DNA of 64,000 nt from Clostridia bacterium (GTDB lineage: Bacteria; Bacillota; Clostridia; Oscillospirales; Acutalibacteraceae), in contig JAFQRA010000021.1 in assembly GCA_017410325.1 (NCBI GenBank), positions 124,001 through 188,000 on the forward strand, given 5' to 3'. Both the position numbers and the translations under genes were made by a program. Shown in pieces: positions 24,468-32,430 of the stretch (the first letter of the stretch is position 1; the number at the start of each line of letters is the position of its first letter). The notes under the pieces were generated by a model that did no database searches, was not told where the DNA came from, and was given only the letters and a program-made list of their open reading frames with translations.

Positions 24468-24619
24468 AGGCACACCCCCTGCCGAAATTATATATCACCG
24501 CTCCGATAATTGTCAACAACGATGAATAAAGAAACAATCTCATTTTATTAAAAGTTTTTTAATGCATAATGTGCCTTCTTGTATAAATTGTTTCCTATAA
24601 CATCAATAGATTCTCGCAT

Positions 24620-24943
24620 CTATTTTGATTTACTATAATAAACGACGCCGGAATACTTCCCATCTTTATTTAATCGTCTGTTAGAAATATATCCATCTTT
24701 TATAAATCCCGCTTTTTCCATTACTCTAAATGATTGTACATTAAGTTCATTACACGAACATTCAACCAAATAATAACCACGGTTATTCAACAAATGGTCT
24801 GCAACTGCTTTTAATGCTTCAGCAGCATAACCATTGCCCCAATAGTTATATCGTATGTTGATGCCTACAAGAAGTGGGAAAACATCTGCGTTGACTGTAG
24901 CACCCTGAACGGCTAACCTGCATCTTTTCGCACAATATGTTCG
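24620..24943 (-). pseudogene. Truncated GNAT (RimJ/RimL-type) acetyltransferase
   Basis: A 107-codon frame with no start codon, closed upstream by TAA at 24946-24944. It encodes the C-terminal two thirds of a GNAT enzyme: acetyl-CoA motif INIRYNYWGNGYAAEALKA, then NVQSFRVMEKAGFIKDGYI and a normal end at YYSKSK. The N-terminal strand and helices are absent. No ribosome site. It has been cut, probably by the rearrangement that built this island. Confidence 0.75.
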
Positions 24944-24985
24944 TTAGAGTTTAAACTATTTTAAAGTGTTTTAAAGTAATTAAGC

Positions 24986-25026
24986 AAAAAGCCGCCTGCT
25001 CCTTCATCGGAACGGGCGGCTTTTTT
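24986..25026. terminator. Intrinsic terminator within the island
   Basis: Stem AAAAAGCCGCC (24986-24996) with GGCGGCTTTTT (25015-25025), T runs on both strands. No intact gene ends just before it on either side, so it may be left over from a deleted gene. Confidence 0.8.
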
Positions 25027-25089
25027 CATATATTGCAATTTCTGATATTAGAGTATATAATTGTCGATACGAAAGAGAGGTTATGTTTA

Positions 25090-25320
25090 ATGAACGATTT
25101 GAAAGCTGAGTATACTCGAATTTGGAAAGAAAACTCAATGTCGCTCCGGAAATGTTGTCTTGCTCAAATGCGAGAAGACCGTGAAGAAGCAGAAGACATA
25201 GTATTGGAAGTTTTCTCTTTACTGTGGAACAAGATGATAACTGATGGCGCTCCTGCCAACGCTAAAGTGTGGCTATACGCAACACTTAAAAGAGTTATGA
25301 AACAGCACACTGCAAAATAA
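25090..25320 (+). pseudogene. Truncated ECF-like sigma factor (region 2 only)
   Basis: 76 residues from the ATG at 25090 (AGAGAGG upstream). It shows sigma region 2: CCLAQMREDREEAEDIVLEV and FSLLWNKM, then LYATLKRVMKQH. It stops where the linker to region 4 should begin, so the DNA -35-reading domain is missing. Its 3' end lies about 45 bases before the duplicated tRNA flank, which suggests the gene was cut by that junction. It could still bind core polymerase, but a normal sigma role is unlikely. Confidence 0.65.
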
Positions 25321-25434
25321 AAGAAGAGCTTCTGTTTTTACCGACCTATTTACCGACCTTTTTCGCATAAAGCGGATAAAAACAGCGTAAAGCAGATAAA
25401 AAACTATTTGAAAAATCACTAAAAAACGCAAAAG

Positions 25435-25480
25435 AAAAACGCTCACACTTGGCTATACAGAGCCGTTTGTGAGCGCTTTT
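25435..25480 (-). terminator. Terminator of the tRNA operon
   Basis: Stem CGCTCACA (25440-25447) with TGTGAGCG (25468-25475), inner GGCT/AGCC hairpin; on the minus strand TTTTTCTTTT follows. Confidence 0.82.
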
Positions 25481-25485
25481 GATTT

Positions 25486-25561
25486 TGGCAGGGGCAGAAG
25501 GACTTGAACCCTCGGCACGCGGTTTTGGAGACCGCTGCTCTACCAACTGAGCTATACCCCT
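25486..25561 (-). tRNA. tRNA-Trp (anticodon CCA)
   Basis: 76 bases with encoded CCA. The acceptor stem AGGGGTA pairs with TGCCCCT. The D arm is AGCTCAGTTGGTAGAGC, the anticodon loop CTCCAAA with CCA, and the T arm GGGTTCAAGTCC. Second in a two-tRNA transcript, followed by a terminator. A broken copy lies at 21801-21966. Confidence 0.97.
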
Positions 25562-25570
25562 ATATTCAAC

Positions 25571-25647
25571 TGGTGGGCCATCAGGGACTCGAACCCCGGA
25601 CCAACCGGTTATGAGCCGGTTGCTCTAACCAACTGAGCTAATGGCCC
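25571..25647 (-). tRNA. tRNA with CAT anticodon (elongator Met, or Ile2)
   Basis: 77 bases with encoded CCA. Acceptor stem GGGCCAT pairs with ATGGCCC. D arm AGCTCAGTTGGTTAGAGC, anticodon loop CTCATAA, T arm GGGGTTCGAGTCCC. It is not an initiator type, as it lacks the GGG/CCC anticodon-stem pairs. A CAT elongator tRNA may carry Met or, if its C34 becomes lysidine, Ile; sequence alone leaves this open. Confidence 0.9.
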
Positions 25648-25675
25648 ATATGGCTGCATTTTCAACAGCTTTTGA

Positions 25676-25704
25676 AGTATAACAAATATGTAAGCGTTTG
25701 TCAA
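25676..25704 (-). promoter_or_regulatory. Promoter of the tRNA operon
   Basis: Minus strand TTGACA (25704-25699), 17 bases, TATACT (25681-25676), about 30 bases before the CAT tRNA. Confidence 0.85.
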
Positions 25705-25741
25705 GATTTTTTTGAAAATATTATTTGCTTTTGCAAGATTA

Positions 25742-25770
25742 TTGCATTTAACGTATATAAGTGTTAAAAT
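25742..25770 (+). promoter_or_regulatory. Promoter of the membrane protein-GNAT-GH29 operon
   Basis: TTGCAT (25742-25747), 17 bases, TAAAAT (25765-25770); GAGGTG ribosome site and ATG at 25793 follow. Confidence 0.6.
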
Positions 25771-25792
25771 ACCTGTAATGAGGTGATTATAA

Positions 25793-26713
25793 ATGAAAAC
25801 GAAAAAAATGCTCAATGTTTACACGGGCTTGTGGGCGGCGGTTGCGGTTGCCTACGGGCTGTGGATGGCAATATTTATGAGCTGGGATCAGTATCCTTAT
25901 ATCATACCCACTCAGGCGGATATGCTTTTGCCTGCCGAAGAGTTCATTGCAAAGTTTGACGGTATGCTTTATGAGCCGTTGTACCCGAACGCAACCGTTT
26001 ACTGGCTGTGGGTAATTGCATCTACCGCGTTGCTTTTCTGCTACGCTCTGCTTATCCGCAAAATTCTTTTTGCACGTACGCTTACCAAGGCCGTTACCGC
26101 GTTCTGTGTTATCAATCTTATTGCGGGCTGTGCGTTTATTACCTGGTACGGCTTTCTCAGCTTCCCGGAGCAGTTCGGCAATATTTTAACAGACGTTACG
26201 GCAAGTATGCTCGGACTTCGTTATCCGTGGTATTTCAAGCTGTGGGGCGTTCTTGCCTCTCTTTCAATTTTTACAAACACCCTTTATATGTACCGTAAGA
26301 ACAATTACCGCGGCAAGGCGGGTGTAATCGTAACCTCTCTTGGCTGTGCGGCAATTTACATAACGGTCAACGTGCCTTCGGCCGGTCTGGAGCTTATTAT
26401 GACTCCCCGTTGCCTTGGCCATTGGGCTACAGCGCTCATTTTTGCTTTCCTCGGTGCGGCAGGCGTTATAATTTTCCTTTTCCATAAGTGCAAGCAGAAG
26501 GATAAGAAATACATAATTGCAACGGTTGTATTTATTGCTGTGCTTCTGATTATGCTTGTTCTTCTTGTCTTTGTGGGCAAGAGCGCCTTTATTGAAAACC
26601 TGCCTATGTGGGTTGCATACGCGTTGCTGTTTATTATTAACTTCACATCGTTCTTTGATAAAAAGCCCGAATCCGGAAAAATTAAAGAAAAGAATACGGT
26701 TGGTGTAAAATGA
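25793..26713 (+). CDS. Polytopic membrane protein of unknown function
   Basis: 306 residues with about eight hydrophobic helices. The first begins near residue 10 (GLWAAVAVAYGLWMAIFM) and the last near 270-290, with a Lys-rich cytoplasmic tail. A soluble loop with TQADMLLPAEEFIAKFDG (about 40-57) lies between helices 1 and 2. No transporter motif is recognised. It overlaps the following GNAT gene by 4 bases (ATGA) and heads a three-gene operon ending in a fucosidase, so a role in handling a sugar or its derivative is possible but unproven. Confidence 0.7.
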   Translation: MKTKKMLNVYTGLWAAVAVAYGLWMAIFMSWDQYPYIIPTQADMLLPAEEFIAKFDGMLYEPLYPNATVYWLWVIASTALLFCYALLIRKILFARTLTKAVTAFCVINLIAGCAFITWYGFLSFPEQFGNILTDVTASMLGLRYPWYFKLWGVLASLSIFTNTLYMYRKNNYRGKAGVIVTSLGCAAIYITVNVPSAGLELIMTPRCLGHWATALIFAFLGAAGVIIFLFHKCKQKDKKYIIATVVFIAVLLIMLVLLVFVGKSAFIENLPMWVAYALLFIINFTSFFDKKPESGKIKEKNTVGVK

Positions 26714-27303
26714 AGAAAAAACCTATTGACAACAAAACGCTGAAGTATTTTGCCCGTATGGCGGCTCAGGCTTACGTCAATGACCCCGTGCACGCTTACG
26801 TTACCAAAAGCGAAAAGTTCAGAAAAAGATTTGTTTATCACTTTATGATTGAGCGTCTTGCCACCTCAAACCGCGAGGATATCGTTTATATTGATGAAGA
26901 AAAACGCGGTATATGCATCTGGCGCGAGGCTCATAACGAATACGATGTTCTGGATTTTCTGATGTATCCCAATTGGGTTTTTCTGTGGCTGTATTGGCCG
27001 AAAACACTAAAAACGCTTATGGCTTATTCTCACCTTGACGTAAAGGTTTTCCCTGAAAATACTTATATTATTTCGCCGGTTTTCGTTGACCCAGAGCATC
27101 AGGGCAAGGGTATTGCAACAAAGCTGATAAAGCAGGGGATAGAGGACCTTACCGCAAAGGGCTATAAGCTCGGGCTCGAAGCGCAGGACAAGGACAACGT
27201 TAGGTTTTACGAAAAGCTTGGCTTTAAGGTTATTAAGCACGATTACTGGAAAAGAGAGGGCATAGACAATTACTATATGATGTATGCCCCCGAAAAGGAA
27301 TAA
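26710..27303 (+). CDS. GNAT-family N-acetyltransferase
   Basis: 197 residues. The acetyl-CoA site is ISPVFVDPEHQGKGIATKLI (about 122-141), with the Q/R-x-x-G-x-G/A loop QGKGIA. A later motif DKDNVRFYEKLGFKVI is typical of GNATs. An extended N-terminus (about 1-110) has aromatic FLWLYWPKTLK segments. Substrate unknown. Starts inside the stop of the membrane-protein gene and is followed by the GH29 gene one base after its stop, so all three are co-translated. Confidence 0.85.
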   Translation: MKKKPIDNKTLKYFARMAAQAYVNDPVHAYVTKSEKFRKRFVYHFMIERLATSNREDIVYIDEEKRGICIWREAHNEYDVLDFLMYPNWVFLWLYWPKTLKTLMAYSHLDVKVFPENTYIISPVFVDPEHQGKGIATKLIKQGIEDLTAKGYKLGLEAQDKDNVRFYEKLGFKVIKHDYWKREGIDNYYMMYAPEKE

Positions 27304-27304
27304 T

Positions 27305-28312
27305 ATGAATAACAGAGAATGGTTCAAATCCGCACAGTACGGAATGATGGCGCATTGGGGGCTTTATTCTGTACTTGGCGGTGAATACAAGGGTAGAAGG
27401 GTAAAGGACTACGCCGAGTGGATTCAGAGCTGGCTTGCAATACCCAACGCCGAATACGGAAAATTAGCAAAGGTTTTCAATCCCATATATTTTAATGCCG
27501 AGGAATGGATTCGCCTTGCCAAGGACTGCGGAATGAAGTATTTCGTTTTCACCTCCAAGCACCACGACGGCTTCGCGATGTTCAAGTCCGAGGCGGATAA
27601 GTTCAATATTGTTGATGCCACGCCTTTTGGCAGGGACGTTGTTGCCGAGCTTGGCGAGGCCTGCTATAAGCACGGGCTTAAATTCGGGCTCTACTATTCG
27701 CAGGAGCTGGACTGGCACCACCCTCACGGCGGCGGTTACACCAACCTTTCGGGCTGCTCGGGCTCCTCGTGGGACAATAACTGGGACTTCCCCGACAGAA
27801 GCAAAAAGGATTTTTCAATCTGCTTTGAGGAAAAAATAAAACCGCAGGTAAAGGAAATTCTCACGGGTTACGGCGAGCTGTGTCTTGTTTGGTTTGACGT
27901 TCCGCATACGATAACCCCCGAACAGAGTCTTGAACTCAACGCCCTTGTAAAGCAGTATCAGCCGGACTGCCTTATCAATTCAAGAATAGGCAACGGTGCT
28001 TACGACTACGTTTCACTGGGCGATAACGAGTACCCCGATGAGTTCAAGCCGAGCGAAAATTCCGACCCCAACAGCCTTGACGGCTTCAAGTATTCTCCCT
28101 ACGGCCTTTACGAAACCGCAGGCACTCTCAACAGCTCGTGGGGCTTTAAGTATTACGACCGGAACTGGATTACCCCCGAAGAGATTGCACAGAGAAGAAA
28201 AAAGCTCAATTCGCTGGGTGTTAACTATCTGCTCAATATCGGCCCGGACGGGCTCGGCAGAATACCCTCGTTCTCGGTTGAAGCGCTGAAAAAATCGGCA
28301 GAGCTTATGTGA
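27305..28312 (+). CDS. Alpha-L-fucosidase, GH29 family
   Basis: 335 residues, starting at the ATG at 27305 (AAGGA upstream). It is a GH29 barrel: AHWGLYSVLGGE near the N-terminus, FVFTSKHHDGFAMF (about 76-89), KFGLYYSQELDWH, and the nucleophile Asp in LCLVWFDVPHT (about residue 201). It ends after the barrel; the C-terminal beta-sandwich seen in longer GH29 enzymes is missing. No signal peptide, so it should release alpha-fucose from oligosaccharides inside the cell. Third gene of the operon. Confidence 0.88.
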   Translation: MNNREWFKSAQYGMMAHWGLYSVLGGEYKGRRVKDYAEWIQSWLAIPNAEYGKLAKVFNPIYFNAEEWIRLAKDCGMKYFVFTSKHHDGFAMFKSEADKFNIVDATPFGRDVVAELGEACYKHGLKFGLYYSQELDWHHPHGGGYTNLSGCSGSSWDNNWDFPDRSKKDFSICFEEKIKPQVKEILTGYGELCLVWFDVPHTITPEQSLELNALVKQYQPDCLINSRIGNGAYDYVSLGDNEYPDEFKPSENSDPNSLDGFKYSPYGLYETAGTLNSSWGFKYYDRNWITPEEIAQRRKKLNSLGVNYLLNIGPDGLGRIPSFSVEALKKSAELM

Positions 28313-28359
28313 TTTTTTGCTTTGCAACCGTGGGTTGACAGATTGCAAGCCGCTGTTTG

Positions 28360-28389
28360 TTGGTATGTAAGCTGTTGCTTTGCTATAAT
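28360..28389 (+). promoter_or_regulatory. Promoter of the XRE membrane regulator
   Basis: TTGGTA (28360-28365), 18 bases, TATAAT (28384-28389). Confidence 0.5.
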
Positions 28390-28440
28390 TGAGACAGCAC
28401 AGGGGACTCCTTTGTGAAATATCTCAACGAGGTGAACGGA

Positions 28441-29412
28441 ATGATACTGGCTGACAAGATAATAAGACTGAGAAAGAAAAACGGTTGGTCACAGGAAGAA
28501 CTCGCAGAAAAAATGAATGTTTCAAGACAGGCTGTTTCAAAATGGGAGGGCGCACAGACTGTACCTGACCTTGAAAAAATACTGCAGCTTGGTGAACTGT
28601 TTGGCGTAACAACGGATTATCTTTTAAAGGATGAAATAGAAAACGAAGAGTTTAGCGGCGTTAATAACGATTTACTTGTAAAGCGTGTTACAATGCAGGA
28701 GGCAAATGAATATATTGAACACAGAAAAAAAGCCTCTCTGCTGCTTGCGCTCGGCGTGTTCCTTTGTATTATGTCACCATCAGCGCTGATTGTGCTTTCT
28801 GCCGCTACGGTTTATTACAGCGTTTCAGAGGGCGTAGCTGTTTTGGTTGGCCTTGTTGCACTGTTGTTTATGGTGGCGGCTGCCGTTGGCATTTTCTGCT
28901 ATTGCGGCTTCAGGCATGCTGCATTTTCTTACCTGAACGGTGAGTTTGAAACCGAGTACGGCGTTGTCGGTATGGTTAAAGAAAAGGATAAGCAGTTTAC
29001 TCCCTTCGGCATAGCAAGCAATATAATTGCAACCTGCCTTTGCATTATTTCTCCTGTGCCGTTGATTGCTTCTGCTTTTTTTGGCAACGAATTTGCGGTT
29101 TGTGTTTGCGTGGCTGTTCTGCTTCTGATTGTCGGTATAGCCGTTGCGCTGTTTATCATCGGTACTGTGCGCAGCAACAGTATGCACCGTTTGCTCAAGG
29201 ATGGAGAATTTTCCGCAGAGAAAAAGAAAAGCAGCGAGAAAGGCGGAAAACTGTCAGCAGCTTATTGGCTGATTGCTACGGCGGTTTATCTGGCAACGAG
29301 CTTTATTGCAAACGCGTGGGGAAAAACGTGGATAATATGGCCGATTGCCGGTGTGCTTTTCCCGGTGGTTTATATAATTGGTAATTCTGTGTTTAATAAG
29401 AAGAATAAATAA
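28441..29412 (+). CDS. XRE-family HTH fused to a multi-pass membrane domain
   Basis: 323 residues from the ATG at 28441 (GAGGTG seven bases upstream). HTH at about 6-60: GWSQEELAEKMNVSRQAVSK then FGVTTDYLLKDE. A linker of about 40 residues is followed by about six transmembrane helices (about 95-320). Such membrane-bound HTH proteins are one-component regulators thought to sense envelope state. The HTH is close in wording to that of the lipase fusion at 37564, implying related DNA sites. It has its own promoter and terminator. Confidence 0.85.
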   Translation: MILADKIIRLRKKNGWSQEELAEKMNVSRQAVSKWEGAQTVPDLEKILQLGELFGVTTDYLLKDEIENEEFSGVNNDLLVKRVTMQEANEYIEHRKKASLLLALGVFLCIMSPSALIVLSAATVYYSVSEGVAVLVGLVALLFMVAAAVGIFCYCGFRHAAFSYLNGEFETEYGVVGMVKEKDKQFTPFGIASNIIATCLCIISPVPLIASAFFGNEFAVCVCVAVLLLIVGIAVALFIIGTVRSNSMHRLLKDGEFSAEKKKSSEKGGKLSAAYWLIATAVYLATSFIANAWGKTWIIWPIAGVLFPVVYIIGNSVFNKKNK

Positions 29413-29415
29413 AAA

Positions 29416-29457
29416 CAAGGTGGAGTGTGCCTAAAGCATACTTCACCTTGCTGTTTT
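29416..29457. terminator. Bidirectional terminator
   Basis: 15-bp stem with two mismatches, CAAGGTGGAGTGTGC (29416-29430) with GCATACTTCACCTTG (29436-29450), T runs on both sides; serves the XRE gene and the nitroreductase. Confidence 0.88.
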
Positions 29458-29465
29458 TTATAGGA

Positions 29466-29993
29466 TTATTTGAATGTTACAAGCTCGTTCAAGTCCTTGC
29501 GCTTCTTTTCACGCAGCTTGTCGTTTTCGCTTGCATAGCCGAGGGCTATCACAAGCCTTACCGGGTCATTGAGTGAACAGATTTTGCGCAGCTCCTTATC
29601 GTCAAGCCAGCCTAAAATGCAGGTTGAAAGCCCCTGCGCACAGGCCTCTGCCGTGATGTAGGCGGTAACGATTCCAATATCAATCGAGCGGTAGTCGTTG
29701 TGCTTTATCTTTGCGCCTGCGGCGGCGGTCGTGTTGTACGGCTTTTCGGATATTACTATCATCACGGGTGCGTCTGCTGTGAATTTGTTCATTCCCATTC
29801 CCTGGGTTGCTTTGGCAACAGCCTTGGCTGTTTCGCCCGTGCATACCGTCAGGTGGTAGGGCTGTGCGTTGCAGGCAGATGGTGCAAGCCGTGCCGAATT
29901 GATAACCGCATCGAGCTTCTCTTTCTCAACCGATTTTGAAGCATCATAGCTTCTGCAGGACTGTCTGTTGATTGCTATATCTGTAAAATTCAT
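29466..29993 (-). CDS. Nitroreductase-family flavoprotein
   Basis: 175 residues from the ATG at 29993 (GGGAG eight bases upstream). FMN-binding wording: NRQSCRSYDASKSVEKEKL, then ARLAPSACNAQPYHLTV (about 33-49) and IDIGIVTAYITAEACAQGL followed by GWLDDKELRKI near the C-terminus. These cytoplasmic dimers reduce nitro groups, quinones or flavins with NAD(P)H. It is short compared with NfsB-type enzymes, like the clostridial group of about 170 residues. The AraC regulator gene 72 bases upstream reads in the same direction and may control it. Confidence 0.88.
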   Translation of the reverse strand: MNFTDIAINRQSCRSYDASKSVEKEKLDAVINSARLAPSACNAQPYHLTVCTGETAKAVAKATQGMGMNKFTADAPVMIVISEKPYNTTAAAGAKIKHNDYRSIDIGIVTAYITAEACAQGLSTCILGWLDDKELRKICSLNDPVRLVIALGYASENDKLREKKRKDLNELVTFK

Positions 29994-30065
29994 TGTGACC
30001 ACTCCCGTACTTCATATATTAAATATTATAACTTTATTTTTCCGAGAATGCAATAAAATTTCATA

Positions 30066-30935
30066 TTATTTCTTTACAACCGGAACCCATATTTCGCTAC
30101 GGTAATCGGGGCTCCCCATATTTCCCTCGGTATAAGCCTCAATATCCATTTCGTAAGTAGGTTCATAGCCTGATGTGGGGAAAAATTCCGAAACAATCTT
30201 GTTCCACATATCCTGCATAGCTTTCGGCATAGCACCTTTACATTCAAACACTGCCCATGTTCTTGCAGGAATAGTGTTTCTTCTGAAGCCTTCGGGAATC
30301 TCTGTGTTTTCATCACATTTGGCTGCGATTGAATAATCAAAAGTCTTTGCATTTGCGGGAAGATTTCCGTAGCACACACCAAAGATGAATGTTCTGTCTG
30401 TTGTTGATTCTGTCAGTCTCTTAACAGTACCGTCCTTGTGAGAACGTGTCCAGAAGTCGGGAATACTTTTGGCATTTTCTGAATTTTCAACTGTATGTGC
30501 TTCTACCTTTTCAATAATATCAAAAGCATCTTTTTCTACAATTTTGTAGTTCATTATATTTCCTCCGCTTAATGTAATCTTCACAGTAAGGCGAGAAAAA
30601 GATTTGAGCTTTGAACCGTCCTTTTTGGCTTCTGACGGGGTTATACCGTGAAATTTTGTAAATGCTCTGGTGAAACTTTCAGGGCTTTCATAACCGTATT
30701 TCAATGCAATATCAATTACTTTTGTGTCAGAAACACACAGCTCATTGCCGGCAAGTGTAAGCCGTCTGTTTCTGATGTAGTCACCTAAAGTAACCCCACA
30801 TAAAACACCGAAAATTCTTTGAAAATAGAATTCCGAACAAGCTGCTTTTTGGGCAACAAGCTCCATATCAATTTCATCGGTAAGGTGTTCTTCAACATAG
30901 TTTATTGCATTCTGTATGCCCGTAGCCCAATCCAT
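30066..30935 (-). CDS. AraC-family regulator with GyrI-like ligand-binding domain
   Basis: 289 residues from the ATG at 30935 (GAGGTG upstream). The two AraC helix-turn-helices are N-terminal (about 5-105): EFYFQRIFGVLCGVTLGDYI and YGYESPESFTRAFTKFHG. A GyrI-like (AraC effector-binding) domain follows (about 120-289), with FWTRSHKDGTVKRL and the closing EIWVPV. This layout matches multidrug- or small-molecule-responsive regulators such as Rob/SoxS relatives with bound effectors. A paralogue lies at 39523. Confidence 0.9.
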   Translation of the reverse strand: MDWATGIQNAINYVEEHLTDEIDMELVAQKAACSEFYFQRIFGVLCGVTLGDYIRNRRLTLAGNELCVSDTKVIDIALKYGYESPESFTRAFTKFHGITPSEAKKDGSKLKSFSRLTVKITLSGGNIMNYKIVEKDAFDIIEKVEAHTVENSENAKSIPDFWTRSHKDGTVKRLTESTTDRTFIFGVCYGNLPANAKTFDYSIAAKCDENTEIPEGFRRNTIPARTWAVFECKGAMPKAMQDMWNKIVSEFFPTSGYEPTYEMDIEAYTEGNMGSPDYRSEIWVPVVKK

Positions 30936-31065
30936 ATTACTCACCTCTTTGCGTGGTTACATTATAAAGCAAAGACAATAATAATTCCTGACTTTTTATG
31001 CTCATTGTTGTATGGATATATTTTAACATACTTTATCAGCTGTTTCAATTAAGGTAATTATAATG

Positions 31066-31107
31066 TAAAGATTACATATATACAGTATAAAGATTACAGA
31101 TATACAG
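31066..31107 (+). promoter_or_regulatory. Tandem 20-base direct repeats abutting a -35 box
   Basis: TAAAGATTACATATATACAG (31066-31085) and TAAAGATTACAGATATACAG (31088-31107) differ at one base and are 22 bases apart, two helical turns. The second ends immediately before the -35. This is the classic layout for an activator binding as a dimer. Confidence 0.7.
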
Positions 31108-31136
31108 TTTAAATTTTATAAATTGTATGTTATAAT
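31108..31136 (+). promoter_or_regulatory. Promoter of the second beta-helix gene
   Basis: Poor -35 TTTAAA (31108-31113), 17 bases, perfect TATAAT (31131-31136). A weak -35 next to paired repeats suggests it needs activation. Confidence 0.7.
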
Positions 31137-31170
31137 ATTAAGAAATATTAAACAACAGGCGGTGCAAAAA

Positions 31171-32310
31171 ATGAAAAAGTATTTATTAAAGGTTTTATCT
31201 TCTGTGTTATGTATTGCTCTTGTCTTTGCCGTTGTTTGTATCGGCGTTTCTGCTGAAGGCGACAGGGGCTACATAGTTGTAACCGATACGGTTGCGGCAA
31301 ACACGGGTCTGGACGTTTCCGATGCTATTCAGAGCTTAATCGACTCCAACCCCAACCGTACAATCTATTTCCCCGACGGCGAATACGTTTTGGCAAAGCC
31401 GATTTATACTCCGGCAGACCCGAAATTGAGTGTTTCGCTTGAACTTTCGGATTTTGCCGTGCTCAAGGCGGCTTGGAGCTGGACGAAGGGCGAGGCTGTT
31501 GTTCAGCTCGGCGGTAAAAACCCGGCAAACGACACCCACACCGTCGGCAGTAACTATTCGTTTGAGGGCGGCGTAATCGACGGCAGCGGCGTTGCAAACG
31601 GCATATCCATAAACGGCGGCAGAGAAACAGCCGTGCGAAATGTTTCAATCAAGCACACGGTTGTGGGCTTGCACGTTATGTACGGCGCCAACAGCGGCTC
31701 GTCGGATTCGGATATCTACGGCGTGAATATCATCGGCACCGGCGGTACGGATTCTGTCGGCATACTGCTTGAAGGCTTTGACAATACGGTTACTAACGTG
31801 CGCATAGGCTGTGTTTATACAGGTGTGCACGTGAAGTCTGGCGGTAATATACTGCGCAATGTCCATCCTCTTTATTATTCCGATTATACCGATTTCGAAA
31901 ACAGCTGCGGCTTCCTTATTGATGAGGGCAACAACTGGTTTGACTACTGCTACTCCGACCAGTTTGCCATAGGCTTCCGCACAACCAATTACGGCTCAAG
32001 CACCTTCAACAACTGCTTCTGCTACTGGTATTCTCCAAACGGCGGCGTGCAGACAGGCTTCAGAGCAGATAAGTATTTTAATTCCGACATTACAAGCCTT
32101 ACCCTTGGCTTTAAGGACGAAACCTACAACACCGTGCTTTCCGTCGGCGAAATAGGCGGCACGGGCACAATATCAAACTTAAGCGTAGATGCCGACAACG
32201 TTGATGAACACTCTTATCTTGCATATATGGAGGATATGACCGTATTCACCCGTATATTCGGCTTCTTCGTGCTGCTGTTCAATTGGCTGCTGGCTGCGGT
32301 TGTCGGTTGA
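31171..32310 (+). CDS. Secreted beta-helix protein with hydrophobic C-terminal tail
   Basis: 379 residues from the ATG at 31171 (GGCGGTG upstream). Signal peptide about 1-27, ending at VSA. The opening VAANTGLDVSDAIQSLIDS followed by TIYFPDGEYVLAKPI is the pectate-lyase-3-like start of a right-handed beta-helix, and rungs continue to about residue 340. Such proteins are lyases, hydrolases or phage-depolymerase relatives; the substrate is unknown. The last ~20 residues (FGFFVLLFNWLLAAVVG) are strongly hydrophobic and could anchor or oligomerise it. Controlled by the repeat-flanked promoter just upstream. Confidence 0.75.
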   Translation: MKKYLLKVLSSVLCIALVFAVVCIGVSAEGDRGYIVVTDTVAANTGLDVSDAIQSLIDSNPNRTIYFPDGEYVLAKPIYTPADPKLSVSLELSDFAVLKAAWSWTKGEAVVQLGGKNPANDTHTVGSNYSFEGGVIDGSGVANGISINGGRETAVRNVSIKHTVVGLHVMYGANSGSSDSDIYGVNIIGTGGTDSVGILLEGFDNTVTNVRIGCVYTGVHVKSGGNILRNVHPLYYSDYTDFENSCGFLIDEGNNWFDYCYSDQFAIGFRTTNYGSSTFNNCFCYWYSPNGGVQTGFRADKYFNSDITSLTLGFKDETYNTVLSVGEIGGTGTISNLSVDADNVDEHSYLAYMEDMTVFTRIFGFFVLLFNWLLAAVVG

Positions 32311-32373
32311 TTGAATTACGGTTTTGCGGTTGCTTCGGCAGGCAGTAATCGGTTAATTCAAGGTAACACGCTA

Positions 32374-32402
32374 TTGCTTAGCTTTTCTTGATTTATTATA
32401 AT
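32374..32402 (+). promoter_or_regulatory. Promoter of the secreted lipase
   Basis: TTGCTT (32374-32379), 17 bases, TATAAT (32397-32402). Confidence 0.7.
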
Positions 32403-32430
32403 AAAGAAAAATGTTCAAAGGAGTAACAAA

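Noticed and set aside
31066-31107. CRISPR-like repeats
   Set aside because: Only two copies with a 2-base gap, no spacers and no cas genes; promoter geometry explains them better.
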